DNA of 64,000 nt, from NCBI RefSeq assembly GCF_947179515.1, contig NC_067485.1:77642846-77706845 (forward strand). The letters are read 5' to 3'. This document shows, piece after piece, positions 32,431 through 46,093 of the stretch. Numbering within the stretch: position 1 is the first letter of the stretch; every line of letters starts with the position of its first letter. The translations under genes were made by a program, and so were the position numbers. The notes beneath the pieces are model-generated. The model made no database searches. It was not told where the DNA came from and was given only the letters and a program-made list of their open reading frames with translations. Source of the stretch: Apodemus sylvaticus (lineage: Eukaryota; Chordata; Mammalia; Rodentia; Muridae).

Positions 32431-33559
32431 TTTGTTTTTAGCATGAAGTAAACATGTTGCCACATACATACATGCAACACATAATTATCTGTGTAAATGA
32501 AGACTGTACACAAAACTAGGGACCAAAAATATTAAATGTTGCAGAGAAGCTTATTAGTCACCAAGACTGTGAATGTCCACTCTGAAAGAGGGCAGGCTAT
32601 GACAGCATACACAAGTTAGCAATCATGTCAGCTGAAATGACTGAGAGATTGAATATTTTCATACTGAAACAGTTTAGAAACCCCTTTCCACCTGGTATAG
32701 TTGATAACTGCAGCTAATGAGATTTGATTTGGTGGAAAAGGTAAGGCTTACTGGCATTTTAGAAGGAATTTCAAGTTCTATCAGTATAAATACCTAGCAC
32801 TACCAAACTCAAGCTCTCTCATACTGTTTGCCTTGATCGATTTTTAAAACTGAAATTTCTTCTTCCTGTGTTTAGAATACGGTTGCCGGGCAGCCCGCCC
32901 ACTCTCCACATTGTCTCAGAATTGCACACGTGGCTTGGTATCCTTTCAGAGAACACTGTGTGCATGAGCTTGGGTCTGCTTGGCTGTGGTGGGTGGATAG
33001 AAATCTGTGTGGGAGAAGACCCAGGTGCTACTGTATAAAGTGTGGGCGTCCCAGCAGTGGCAAACAGTTCCGTACTGAGAAGCACATAGGAAGAAAACGA
33101 AGACATTTAGTATCATCTCTGGTCACTGAGCAACTTCCTATGTTCAGAAGTGAAATTTTCTGGCATGGAATATTGCTTAGTAGCTATATATCTGTGTATT
33201 TTTTCCATCATATTCTTGACCCAGTTCTCAGAGTGAGGTAAAGCCATTTGCCTCTGTCCTTCCTTATTGCTACTCGTGAACACGTCCCATCTTTTCCTCA
33301 GCTGAACTTGAAACTGAATCACATAAATGTGTGAGGCAGGGAGGGGATGTGGAGGAGACCTGGAGGGTGAAGGTTTCCAGTCTTACCAGGAATGTCGGTC
33401 ACCTCTTCTCCAATATTCCACCTTCTCTTCTTACTCAACCTGTGCATTTTCCTCTTCATCCTGCTCAACTTCAATGACCACTCAACATTGACTCAAGTAA
33501 CCACCTTCTGCCAGGTGCCAACCATTCCTAAGGTGCTAACCCATGCTGTCCCTTGTGGA
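32431..33559. other. Unclassified stretch with a GC-richer block
   Basis: No gene called. 32877-33110 is GC-richer than its surroundings and keeps several CpGs. It is preceded by a pyrimidine tract and TTTAG that could serve as a splice acceptor, with AGGTAAAG near 33236 as a weak donor. There is no protein homology I can see on either strand. Confidence 0.4.
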
Positions 33560-33915
33560 CTGTCATTCTTATTGTAGTGACAATGTCCTGCACAGCCAAG
33601 GAGGAAGAATGGATTTACTTTCATTTATAGTTTTGGAAGAGTTAGTCAAAGATCATGTAGTTTGCACTTGGGGAGAATACATTATGATCTATAGAAGTGT
33701 GTGTGTGTGTGTGTGTGTGATGGTGTTGAGCTAAACATCTCATGGTGGAAAGGAAGCACAGGGAGATGCAGAAAGGGCCACCCTCCAGGCCCCTCTATCA
33801 TTTAGGGAAGTCTCAACTAAAGTTTCCCCAATTTCCAAAAATAGTGCCACCAGCTGAGGAATAAGCATTTTACACAGGAGTTTCTAGGTGACATTTCATA
33901 ATCAGAACATAACTT
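33560..33915 (+). repeat. Rodent medium-reiterated repeat (diverged)
   Basis: GGATTTACTTTCATTTATAG, CATCTCATGGTGGAAAGG, GCACAGGGAGATGCAG, AGTGCCACCAGCTGAGG and GACATTTCATAATCAG follow the order of a common murine interspersed repeat of MER/RMER type. A (GT)n array at 33697-33719 lies inside. Family not assigned. Confidence 0.5.
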
Positions 33916-34404
33916 TCTGTCCCTGAATCCCAGTTGCTCCTGGCAATATTTATAATGGAAAATGCATTAGTTGTTCTCCAAGAGCTGCCCTTCCTCACTA
34001 AGAGTCTTAAATTTCTAAGTTGTCAAAACTCCCAAGTCTTATGTGATATTCAAGACAAACACCGATGAAACCTATAAAACTCAGAAAATTGCATAATTTC
34101 AATGAATAATAGCACTAAGCAAACATGTATATTTCCAAAGAGAGGAATAGGTACATAGACATCAGAAATGGACTAAAGGAAGACTAAAACCCAGAAGACC
34201 AATCATTAATTCCCCTAACCTGGGGCATTTGACATTGTGATATAGAATCCAAAATCATGAGCAGTCTCGCCTTTATGGCCTTATCACTCACAAGCTTACA
34301 TGGTCTGTATTCTGAAATTGCCTATGGATTTCCTTGGTAGACCTTTCAAATTCCTGTAATCTTCAATATCCTGGACTTTCTAAATACATCATAAAATATA
34401 TGAA
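33916..34404. other. AT-rich unclassified stretch
   Basis: No gene or nameable repeat seen. Confidence 0.55.
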
Positions 34405-34745
34405 CAACCTTAGGAAGGAAGGATTTATTTTAGCTAATAGTTTCAGAGGGTTTAGTTGATTTTAACTTGCATTATATCTACTGGGGCAGAAAATCATGGT
34501 GACTAGAACATAGGGCAGGGACAGCTGTTCATCACATAACAAAAAGGAAGCCAAAAGAAAGACTGAGAGAGAACAGGAAGAAGATAAGCAGGACCTGCCT
34601 CCACTGACCTACTTTCTCTAGCCAAATCCCACCTCCCGAAGTTTCCAGAACATCACACAATAGCAACATCAACTGTGAAACACGTATTCAAAACACAAGC
34701 CTCCAGGAGATATAGCATATGTAACCACCTGACCCCCACACTACA
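34405..34745 (+). repeat. Rodent medium-reiterated repeat (diverged)
   Basis: AAGGATTTATTTTAGCTAAT, GTTTCAGAGGGTTTAG, GGGGCAGAAAATCATGGTGA, TGACCTACTTTCTCTAGCC and a CACCTCCCGAAG block. Same broad type as the repeat at 33560. Family not assigned. Confidence 0.5.
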
Positions 34746-35826
34746 GTAATCTGTTTAGTTTTCCCTCAATACTCTCCTCTGTTCGGACCATGCATCTCAC
34801 AAACAAAACACAATCTCTTTTCCATCCTCAAATGAGATCTGAGTGGTTTAACATAGTGTCAGTTGAACATAGGAAGAAATTTCTCTAGTAACTTAAATTT
34901 TTGGATGTTGATTTATGACTTATCCTAAGATAATGAGAAGCCCACGATTCAAGCCAGTTTCTTCATACAAATTCAGTGACTTGTAGTCTGAGTAGTGATG
35001 AACTGGGAATACCATTCTGAAAATGGAAAAGCTTGTGGGCATGAACAACTTACTTTATTGTCTACCACACCCCAAAAGCTCTTTGCAAGGAAGGCAGCGC
35101 TTTATTTTTCTGTGCACCAAACAATCCCAGCTACGTGTGTGTGTTGAGAAATGGCAAATGCCCTCCCCTGTTCTTTCCCAATAAGTGCAAATGTGCCTCA
35201 GATCAAAATAGCTTTAATGACCAAGAGAACATTTTGCATAAAAACCCTTCTGGTACTATTTACTAATTGCATTTAACATTAAAGGACAAATGTGTGATGC
35301 ACAGCCCTCCAAAATGCCCTTTGAGTTGATTCTACATCCCTGGTAAGAGTAACTAAATAACACCAATAAAGTGTGGCAACATTAAAAATCAAAATAACCT
35401 CTCAAGTGTCTCAACCCCACCCCTCTTTTGCCACATGCTCTGTGTTTCACAATCTTTTTCAAGTGCTTGTTCCAAGGACACCAGCACTTGACTAGAGATA
35501 AAGCAACATGTTTCTCCAATTAAATATTTCCTCTCAACCATTCTCCAGTGTATCCCAAAAGAAAATGGGTTCTAGGATTAATACATAAATATTACTCCCT
35601 CCATCAAGCTCAGGAATGAGATCTTCAATGTAATAAATCTAGTCTATGGAGACTACTTCCTGTGAAAGGGGAATGTCTACTTATGGGCTTTCTAGTTTCA
35701 AACAAATAATCTGCTCTTTAAATTATGAAGTATCATAAACATTGTTTTCATTTAAAATTGATAATTAGTACTAGAGTAAGTAGGTATTCTAAAGGCAATG
35801 TTCTCTCTTGCTCCTTACTACCTTGT

Positions 35827-35879
<53 letters not shown>

Positions 35880-36840
35880 ACCAGGTATCCCTATATCCCA
35901 AGGCCTTGAACCTTGAGCTCAGGATCCTGACTCCAATTGCTATGATTATAGGCAAATATCAGCACACCCAGAGGAAATAAATTAAATATTTTAAGTCAGT
36001 ATAAACCTAAATGTGTAATGTAAGATACTAATATGGTCAAAATGCATGTTCTGGAATCTCAAATAAGCATGAATAAAATTTGAGCATGTTTTACATGTGA
36101 CTTCAGTCCTTGCATAAGGAGGGTCCTTAATGGCCTAGTGTCACTCATCAGAGGAGCTGGTGCTAAATTCTATTGCATTATTTCCCCCAGGGACTCAACT
36201 GTGGGTTATGTACAACATCTGTGACTTGTGTCAAACAGATAAGATAATCAATGTGAGGCATAAAGCCCAAAACACATCAGCAAACCCTTAACCCCATGCA
36301 GAGGGTAAATGAGGGGCTGGAGTTTCTAACTGTAAATTACACAGACGCCAAGCCACCTGGCTCACCTGACAGAGGCCCGATACATGTCTGTAGGGTGCTA
36401 CTAAGCTTCATGAATCCATACGTATCTGTGAAAATGGCCAGGAATGTGTGTCCTCAGATCTTTAGCTCAGAAGTGAAACTACAGAGCTGAACATAGTGAA
36501 TAATTATAGGATTTTGTCAACTTCTGATAGATTAATTTTTCTAATCTGAAGATGATTCAGGAGTTTGTTTATATTTATTCCACATTCCCACTTAAGCCTG
36601 GTTTTAAAGATTACTTATATATTTATGAGAATTTCCAATGACAAGTTGGAATACCACAACAGAATATACATTAAGAGCAGTGGCTTTTGGAGAATTCTAC
36701 CTCTTATGAAATGTGGTCAGAGTCTGTCACATAACGTCCATGATACTCAAGAGAATTCTTTCCCTTTAACACAAATATAAAAGGAGTACATAGTGTATAC
36801 AAGTGTTAAATGAGATAATGAATGGGAAGTCCTAACAGAA
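34746..36840. other. Unclassified stretch with candidate conserved block
   Basis: No gene. Repeat-free and AT-rich across about 34860-35460. A (TC)n array is entered separately. Confidence 0.5.
35829..35876 (+). repeat. (TC)n microsatellite
   Basis: About 24 uninterrupted TC units. Confidence 0.97.
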
Positions 36841-37100
36841 GCTGGAGAGATGTTTCCCTCAGTGAATTCTTGTCATGCAAGCATGAGAATCCAAGTTGAG
36901 TACCCATGTAAAAAGTCAGACATGGTGGTACATGCTCTCAATCCCAGTATTGGGGCACCAGAGACAGGAAATTTCCTGTCCAGCTAGCCTAGCCTAGTCA
37001 ACAAACTCTAATAAGAATCCCTGGCTAAAGATGTAGATGACTCCTTAGGGAAAAAACCCAGTTTAACCTCTGGCCTATACTCACATGTGTGCACACACAG
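36841..37100 (+). repeat. B3-type SINE
   Basis: GCTGGAGAGATGTTTCCCTC head, GAATCCAAGTTGAGTACCC, CATGGTGGTACATGCTCTC, then GTTTAACCTCTGGCC and a CA-rich tail. Confidence 0.75.
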
Positions 37101-37112
37101 AGAAAAGCAATT

Positions 37113-37275
37113 ATGCATGCTGGGCATACCTGTAGTCCCTGAACTTGGAAGGAAGTAGGGAGATGATTTCAAACTTGAGGGTAGCCAAGGCTACACTGAT
37201 AGACACAGCTTCCTCATACAACCTATCTGACTGGCTGTCTATCTGGCTGTCTGACTGTCTACCTACCTATGTAAT
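37113..37275 (+). repeat. B1/B4-type SINE fragment and CTGT-rich tract
   Basis: GCATGCTGGGCATACCTG, GAAGTAGGGAGATG and TAGCCAAGGCTACACTGATAG resemble a diverged 7SL-derived SINE. It is followed by imperfect CTGT/CTAT units at about 37225-37275. Confidence 0.5.
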
Positions 37276-37802
37276 CCATGGGTCCTTAGACCAGAAAGGG
37301 TATGCAATAAATTCTAGCTATCCTTGCATTTGCTAAACAGTAGGCAGTGATCTTATAGAGAATGTTTTGTTTCCAAATTCCAAATTGATACCATTAACTT
37401 TGACCAACAGGGCTGTAAGAATGCTATGAGTTGGCATTAGCTTTGAAGGCAGTTTGCAAAGGAGAAAATGGAAAAGGTGCCTTAAAAGGGAGAAAAGATG
37501 ATCTCTCTGCTTTTCGCTGCCAAACCATCTGTAGCATGCTTGCATTGCATCCTGCTGTCTTTTTTGTTTGGTCTCTGCCCCTTTTCTTTGTCTGCCTTAA
37601 TGCTGACCTTCTACACAAATGCACTGCCACATCCTCAGCAGCTATTACCAGCTAATGTGTTGAGAGCTAAGCGCCACATCCAATGGTGTCACCAATAAAA
37701 TACAGCGGTGTTCTGGCGCACCAGTAAAGGAAAGCTAAGAAAAAGGAAGCTGGTTTTGGATAAAACTTGGTATCTTTGCACAGCAGTCTTCTACTTAGGA
37801 GT
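37276..37802. other. Unclassified stretch
   Basis: No gene or nameable repeat. Opposing 60-75 codon frames here overlap each other and show no motif. Confidence 0.5.
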
Positions 37803-37945
37803 AGTTCTCTTAGCCAAGTAGGGCAATGGTGTTGCAGAGTTTTAATCCCAGCACTTGAGAGGAAGAGGCAGGTGAATTCAAGGCCACCCTGGTCTACGGA
37901 GTGAGCTGCAGGACAGCCAAGGCCAAGTCTTGAAAAAACAAAACA
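37803..37945 (+). repeat. B1 SINE
   Basis: TTTTAATCCCAGCACTTGAG, GAGGAAGAGGCAGGTG, TTCAAGGCCACCCTGGTC and CAAGTCTTGAAAAAAC in B1 order. I see no clear target duplication. Confidence 0.9.
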
Positions 37946-39859
37946 ATAAACAAGAGAATCATTTTCTTAGTTTCTATTTGTAGGACATCAGTTACCCAGT
38001 GCTATTTTACAACATTTTCATTTGCAGCTGGTCTATTTCTGAAGTTCTGAAGACTGTAAGACAATATGAAACACACCGAGTTGGCCGTTAAGCTTTCTAT
38101 TCTTTTAATTGGGAGGGCTAAGTTGATATTTTTGCATAAAGTGTTTCTTAAAAGTATGATTTGAATAAAAAGAGTGACATGAAAATTGCCTGCATGGTAG
38201 TTTTATGGTAACCATGGAAACAAATAAAACCCCCAAGTGGGGCAGGAGAAGATTTGAGTGTAAGAATTCTTGAATGGATTTTGGTCACATGGTAGATACA
38301 AGAAAAGAAGAAAACTCTAGCTCCCTCTGAGACACACAAGTCAACAGTTATTTGGCATAGTAAACAAGGCAGAGGGTCAAATGTTAAGAAGGCTCTAACT
38401 TTCTAGACATGGAAGTTTCTTCTCTAAGAATCTGATATCAAGTTCACTATACACACTAAGAGCAATTCTGCAGACCATAGCCATACAGCTCATTATATAC
38501 AGCTGCTCAAATAAATCACACACTTCCTCATGAGGTGCTGTCATAAATAGATGAGTGAGTCCCATTTCACAGATGAACAAACTGACGCACAGAGATGTGG
38601 AATGGCACCCCAACGTCAGTAAGAGACAGACCCAGGCCTGGGAAACATCTGTAAAGATATTAAAGAGGAAATGACAGCCACTCTCAGGATAAAGAAGCAC
38701 CCTGACCAGGAGACCAGGAAAAAAAAAGAAAAGAACTACATAGTCCCTTGATCTGTGGTGCCAAAAGATTGGCCAACCTCCTTTCCTTTACGGACCCTCT
38801 CTTTTCATTTCTCACAGGTAAATGGAGACTTGATTTCCCTACTGATCCTATAAAAGAGAGTCCCAGACTCTTGACATGCTTCAAGACTCCCACTGCTAAC
38901 AGCAGTCCAGGGAGAATGGAGGAAATGTGAGTGGAGTGGAAAGAAAGCCATGATCAGTTCTGTAATGGCAGAGGGAGCAGAGATGGGGAACATAGGCAGC
39001 AGGAGGAAATTAGAAGACAGCGTTAATGATGGCGTATCAACTGCAGCACACATCCAGTTGGGAAGACAAGATTTAACCAGGGAGCATAGAAGACTTTGAT
39101 TAACTCAAACCTACCCAGTGCTCTAAGAATATACTTGAGGGGAAAATAGATGCTGTTCTCTTTCGCTTTAGTCACAGAATCCCATAGTAATGAAATGATG
39201 TACAATAAGCTACAGTTGATTTCTCTTCTAAAACTGCTCTCTGAGTTTTTAAATATTGTGTTATAAATTCAGAGTGGCCTTCCTGTATTTGATTGCCTTT
39301 ATAAGCAAAAGTACAAACACAGTAGCTACATATGCATTTACTTGATAGCAGTTGGGTGTGGACATCTTGCTTCCTTTTCTGTGTGGTGTGCATCTGTGCC
39401 CATAGAGAGGGACTGTGTCTCTGGTTCTGCATTAAATCATTCATGTTCTTAATGACTTGAGCCTGAGCACACAAAGTACAGGGACTGTGTTTCCAGTGAA
39501 GGAACAATACTTTGTGCATGCAGTAGGAAGTTAGTCACCTATATGGAGAACAAAACTGAGCCACTCTAAAAAATATTGCAGTCTAGGGAAGCTACAAATG
39601 ACAGATGTTAACTGAAAAAAGTCTGTTATTTTTAGATGAGTTTGTGTTTCACAGATATTTAATGAGTATCTTCTGTATACCAAACTTCATGATATGAACC
39701 TAGATAAATATAATGATCTTGCCAATAAGTCATCCTCCATCAAAACTGCAAGAAAGAAAATTATTTCTAATGGAATTTTCATTTACATTTTAAAACAATA
39801 ATCAACACTTAAGGAGCACACATATTTTATTTTAAAAGTGAGCAAGTACTGAAGAGAAC
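37946..39859. other. Unclassified stretch
   Basis: About 1.9 kb with no gene. One MIR is entered separately. The 115-codon minus frame at 39172-39519 and the 101-codon one at 38395-38700 have no recognisable domain. Confidence 0.5.
38490..38640 (+). repeat. MIR SINE fragment
   Basis: CTCATGAGGTGCTGTCATAA, CCATTTCACAGATGAACAAA and CTGACGCACAGAGATGTGG follow the MIR core in sense. Confidence 0.75.
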
Positions 39860-39927
39860 TATGAGATTAAAAAGAGCAACTCTGGACTGAGGTGACAGAC
39901 CAGTGATATATATACATATACATATAC

Positions 39928-40018
<91 letters not shown>

Positions 40019-40310
40019 TACATATACATATACATCATATACACATACATATATACATACACATACACATATATGTGTGTATATGCATATACAAATGCAT
40101 ATATGTGTACTATATATATGCAGATGTGTGTATATATACATTCATATATTTATATATGTGCATGCAATAACAATTCATGAAAAAAGAGACCATTAATTTG
40201 AAGGAGACTGGAGAAGAATCTATATGGGAGAATTTAGACTGAGGAAAAGGAAGAGAGATATATATAATTATATTGTAGTTTCAAAAAATTAAAAACTTAA
40301 AACACAAATA
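39860..40310 (+). mobile_element. Old L1 3' UTR end (Lx-like), sense
   Basis: CTGGACTGAGGTGACAGACC, a hexanucleotide array (39905-40130), then GCAATAACAATTCATG, AAAAGAGACCATTAATTTG, AATTATATTGTAGTTTC and an A-rich end: the order of old rodent L1 3' termini. Confidence 0.65.
39905..40130. repeat. (ACATAC)n microsatellite
   Basis: More than 15 near-perfect CATACA units, flanked by AT-rich TATACA variants. Open frames through it are Val/Tyr/Cys or His/Thr shadows. Confidence 0.97.
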
Positions 40311-41359
40311 AAAATAAGACAGAGAGCAAATAAAAAAACCACTAGAATCAACCTCTGCCCTTTACATGCACCGTCATGGGCAGGGTCGCCCCACACATGC
40401 AGGCATGTGCCACACCAGCACAAAACAAGAAGACCCAGTCATTTGTATTTACCAGTTTGCTGCAAAGGAACCACAAGATGGGGCTGTCAGGGATGAATAA
40501 CACAGACATACCTTTTCCTAACTGATGTGCTTTCAGGGATTTGGGGTTATTTCTAAAATATGAGAGAGTATATACCAAGAGGCTCATCGCACCCAAAGCA
40601 GAAATATATCTTCATGTTTTAGAATATTTCTGATTTCATTTGTGTCTTTACCAAGAAGTCAGAAAGTGGTCCTTACGCAGGCTTTTTCATCAGATCGCAT
40701 TGTAACTATAAATCCTCAATTTTGTTTCCTATTATTCCCAACTAAAGGAAGAGGCAGATAAGTGTTGTGCATGTTGAAATATCGACAGAGCTTTAAAGGA
40801 GGGTGCTGAACTGAATGGAGAAATAGAAATTCGGTTTCGTGGGGGAGGCTTACATCTATTTTAAAGCTATGTTAAGTGTACCGGGAAGACCCAAAATAGT
40901 TCCATGAAGCTTGAAAATGAGAAAAATAGCCAAGAGGACAATGAACTGGAGGTAGAATTACTTTCCATATATTTTGAAAATCTAGGCAATGCATCCGCCA
41001 TTCAAGCCACAAAACGGAATGAAGAAATGAGTGAGCAGCTGAGATGAAGGGTAAATTGCTTTTACCCTGGGGCCTCTTGGACAGATTTCAGTCTAAGTTC
41101 TAAACTCTCTGGGGGAAAACAAGAGAGGAAGAGGGATAATTATCACAAAAGTTACTTCGTCACTAATCTTATCATCAAAACTATACCACTGACATAAATA
41201 AATGAAACCTGAAATATTTTGCATTTTAAAAATCCCATGTGCTCCCCAAATAAAGGAATTACAAATGGATCCTCTCTACCAGTACACTAAGGAGCATCCG
41301 GTCCTTCAGCATGACTGCAGAAAGCAATGGCTGTCTTATTGCTGAAGTGCAGTATACAG
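40311..41359. other. Unclassified stretch
   Basis: No gene or nameable repeat. 40660-41200 is repeat-free. Confidence 0.5.
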
Positions 41360-41512
41360 ATGTGATGCAAACATGCACACACATGTGCGCAAACACATAT
41401 TCATGCACATGCATATGCACACACAAACATGTATTTATACACAAGTACACATACACATGCATGCACACACATGCATACACACACATGCACACACATACAC
41501 ACATACACACAT
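41360..41512. repeat. CA-rich degenerate array
   Basis: Mixed CACA, CATGCA and CATACA units. Confidence 0.85.
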
Positions 41513-41572
41513 CTCTTTCCTTAACATTTTGGGAGAGAGTTTGTCCTTAATTTCATTGCATGCCTGTGTCTA

Positions 41573-41756
41573 TGTGTGAGTGTGTGCACATTAGTACAGG
41601 TACCCACTGAAGCAAGAAGAGCATGTCACATTCCCTTCTTGGAGCTACAGGTGGTGTGAGCAACTCTACATCTGTTCTGGGAAACTGAACTTGTGTCTTC
41701 TGCAAGAGTAGTATCTGCTCTTAACCATTGACTTATTGCTCTAACCCACAACTTTT
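41573..41756 (-). repeat. Antisense B3-type SINE
   Basis: TGTGAGTGTGTGCAC tail, GTACCCACTGAAGCAAGAAG, GGAGCTACAGGTGGTGTGAG and TGCTCTTAACCATTGAC in antisense order. Confidence 0.75.
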
Positions 41757-44825
<3,069 letters not shown>

Positions 44826-44965
44826 CCCTGTCTCTGTCTCTGTCTGTCTTTTTCTCTGTCTCTATCTGTCTCTCTTCTCTCTCTCTCTTTGTCTCTCTCT
44901 GTGTCTTTCTCTGTCTCCCCCACATGTGTGTGTGTGTGTGTGTGTGTGTTTGTGTGTGTGTGTAC
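44826..44965 (+). repeat. CT-rich (GTCT variants) then (TG)n
   Basis: Imperfect CTGTCT/CTCT units at 44826-44917, then TG units at 44927-44964. The 135-codon plus frame here is driven by this array. Confidence 0.93.
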
Positions 44966-45667
44966 AGGATCAGTATATTATTATGTAAGTTTTCTTCCTC
45001 ACACACAAGACCTGGAAGAGGAAGGCTACTGAAGCTGAAATACTTCAAAACGACTGACAGAACAATTTCCAGTTAGATGGAGGAGTTCCTCAAAATAGCT
45101 GAAAGTGAGAAACCATGCAGATAGACAAGAGAAGAGTGTGGCTCTTTAGTGCCAATAGCAAAAGTTATAAACAGGAAGTGGGTAGTGCCAAGTCCTTGGC
45201 ATAGTCTTGGTTTCATCCAGGGATGGCATGGGAGACATTTTGAAGATTTCCCAGTCTAAGATAGCTCCTTGATTTAGATAAGAAAAGAATTTTTGCTCAC
45301 CAGATGTGTTTAGCTTAAGACAACCAGATTAATACTGACCTAGGGATACAATACGACATCTTTCATGGTTAGTGACTGTCTGTTGCTTTACGCATGAATA
45401 ACATCCTAGAATTAGCACCAAAGACAAAATTAGATGCTCTGGGAGTCTCTGTTGCTCCACTTTGGGCTTTCAGTGGCTGGATGGAGCTGAGAGGCAGACT
45501 GCTTTATCACCTTCAATGGGCTTTAAGGAAATATTTAAAACTCTATTGAAAATGAATGGGAGGTAAGGAAGAAAGATCTGAATGACATCACAGAAATGAA
45601 GCTTGGTGTTACAAATAGCTCTCTACTTACATTCAATAATCAGTGTATTTCCAGTCTCTCCCCAGAG

Positions 45668-45669
<2 letters not shown>
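44966..45669. other. Unclassified stretch
   Basis: No gene or nameable repeat seen. Confidence 0.5.

Positions 45670-45763
<94 letters not shown>
45670..45763 (+). repeat. (CT)n(GT)n compound microsatellite
   Basis: About 29 CT units then about 17 GT units with no break. The GT part lies at the tail side of the antisense SINE that follows. Confidence 0.97.
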
Positions 45764-45765
<2 letters not shown>

Positions 45766-46093
45766 CCATGTCTTGGGAAACTGGAGTTACAAGAGGTTGT
45801 GAGTTGCCTAGCAGGGACAATGGGAATAAAACTCTGGGCCGGGCAGTGGTAGCACATGTCTTTAATCCCAGGTCTTGGGAGGCAGAGGCAGAGGCAGGTG
45901 GATTTCTTAGTTCGAGGCCAGCCTGATCTACAGAGTGAGTTCCAGGACAGATAGGGTTATACAGAGAAACATAGTCTCAAAAAATCAAAACCAAAACCAA
46001 ACCAAACCAAAACAAAACAAAAGAATTGGGATTAAAACTCTGGTCCTTTAGAAAAACAAAGTTCTCTTAACCACTGAGCCATCTTTATAGCCC
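45764..46093 (-). repeat. Antisense B3-type SINE, split by a B1
   Basis: Left part GGGAAACTGGAGTTACAAG, GGTTGTGAGTTGCC to 45837. Right part from 46044 (TCCTTTAG) to TCTTAACCACTGAGCCATC and ATAGCCCC at 46093. Joining the parts across the B1 restores the normal antisense order. Confidence 0.85.
45821..46043 (+). mobile_element. B1 SINE with 17-bp target duplication
   Basis: B1 body 45838-46026: GCCGGGCAGTGGTAGCACAT, TTAATCCCAGGTC, a doubled GCAGAG unit, GTTCGAGGCCAGCCTG, then a tail of CAAAACC/CAAAC units. Flanks tgggaataaaactctgg (45821-45837) and tgggattaaaactctgg (46027-46043) differ at one base. Confidence 0.96.
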
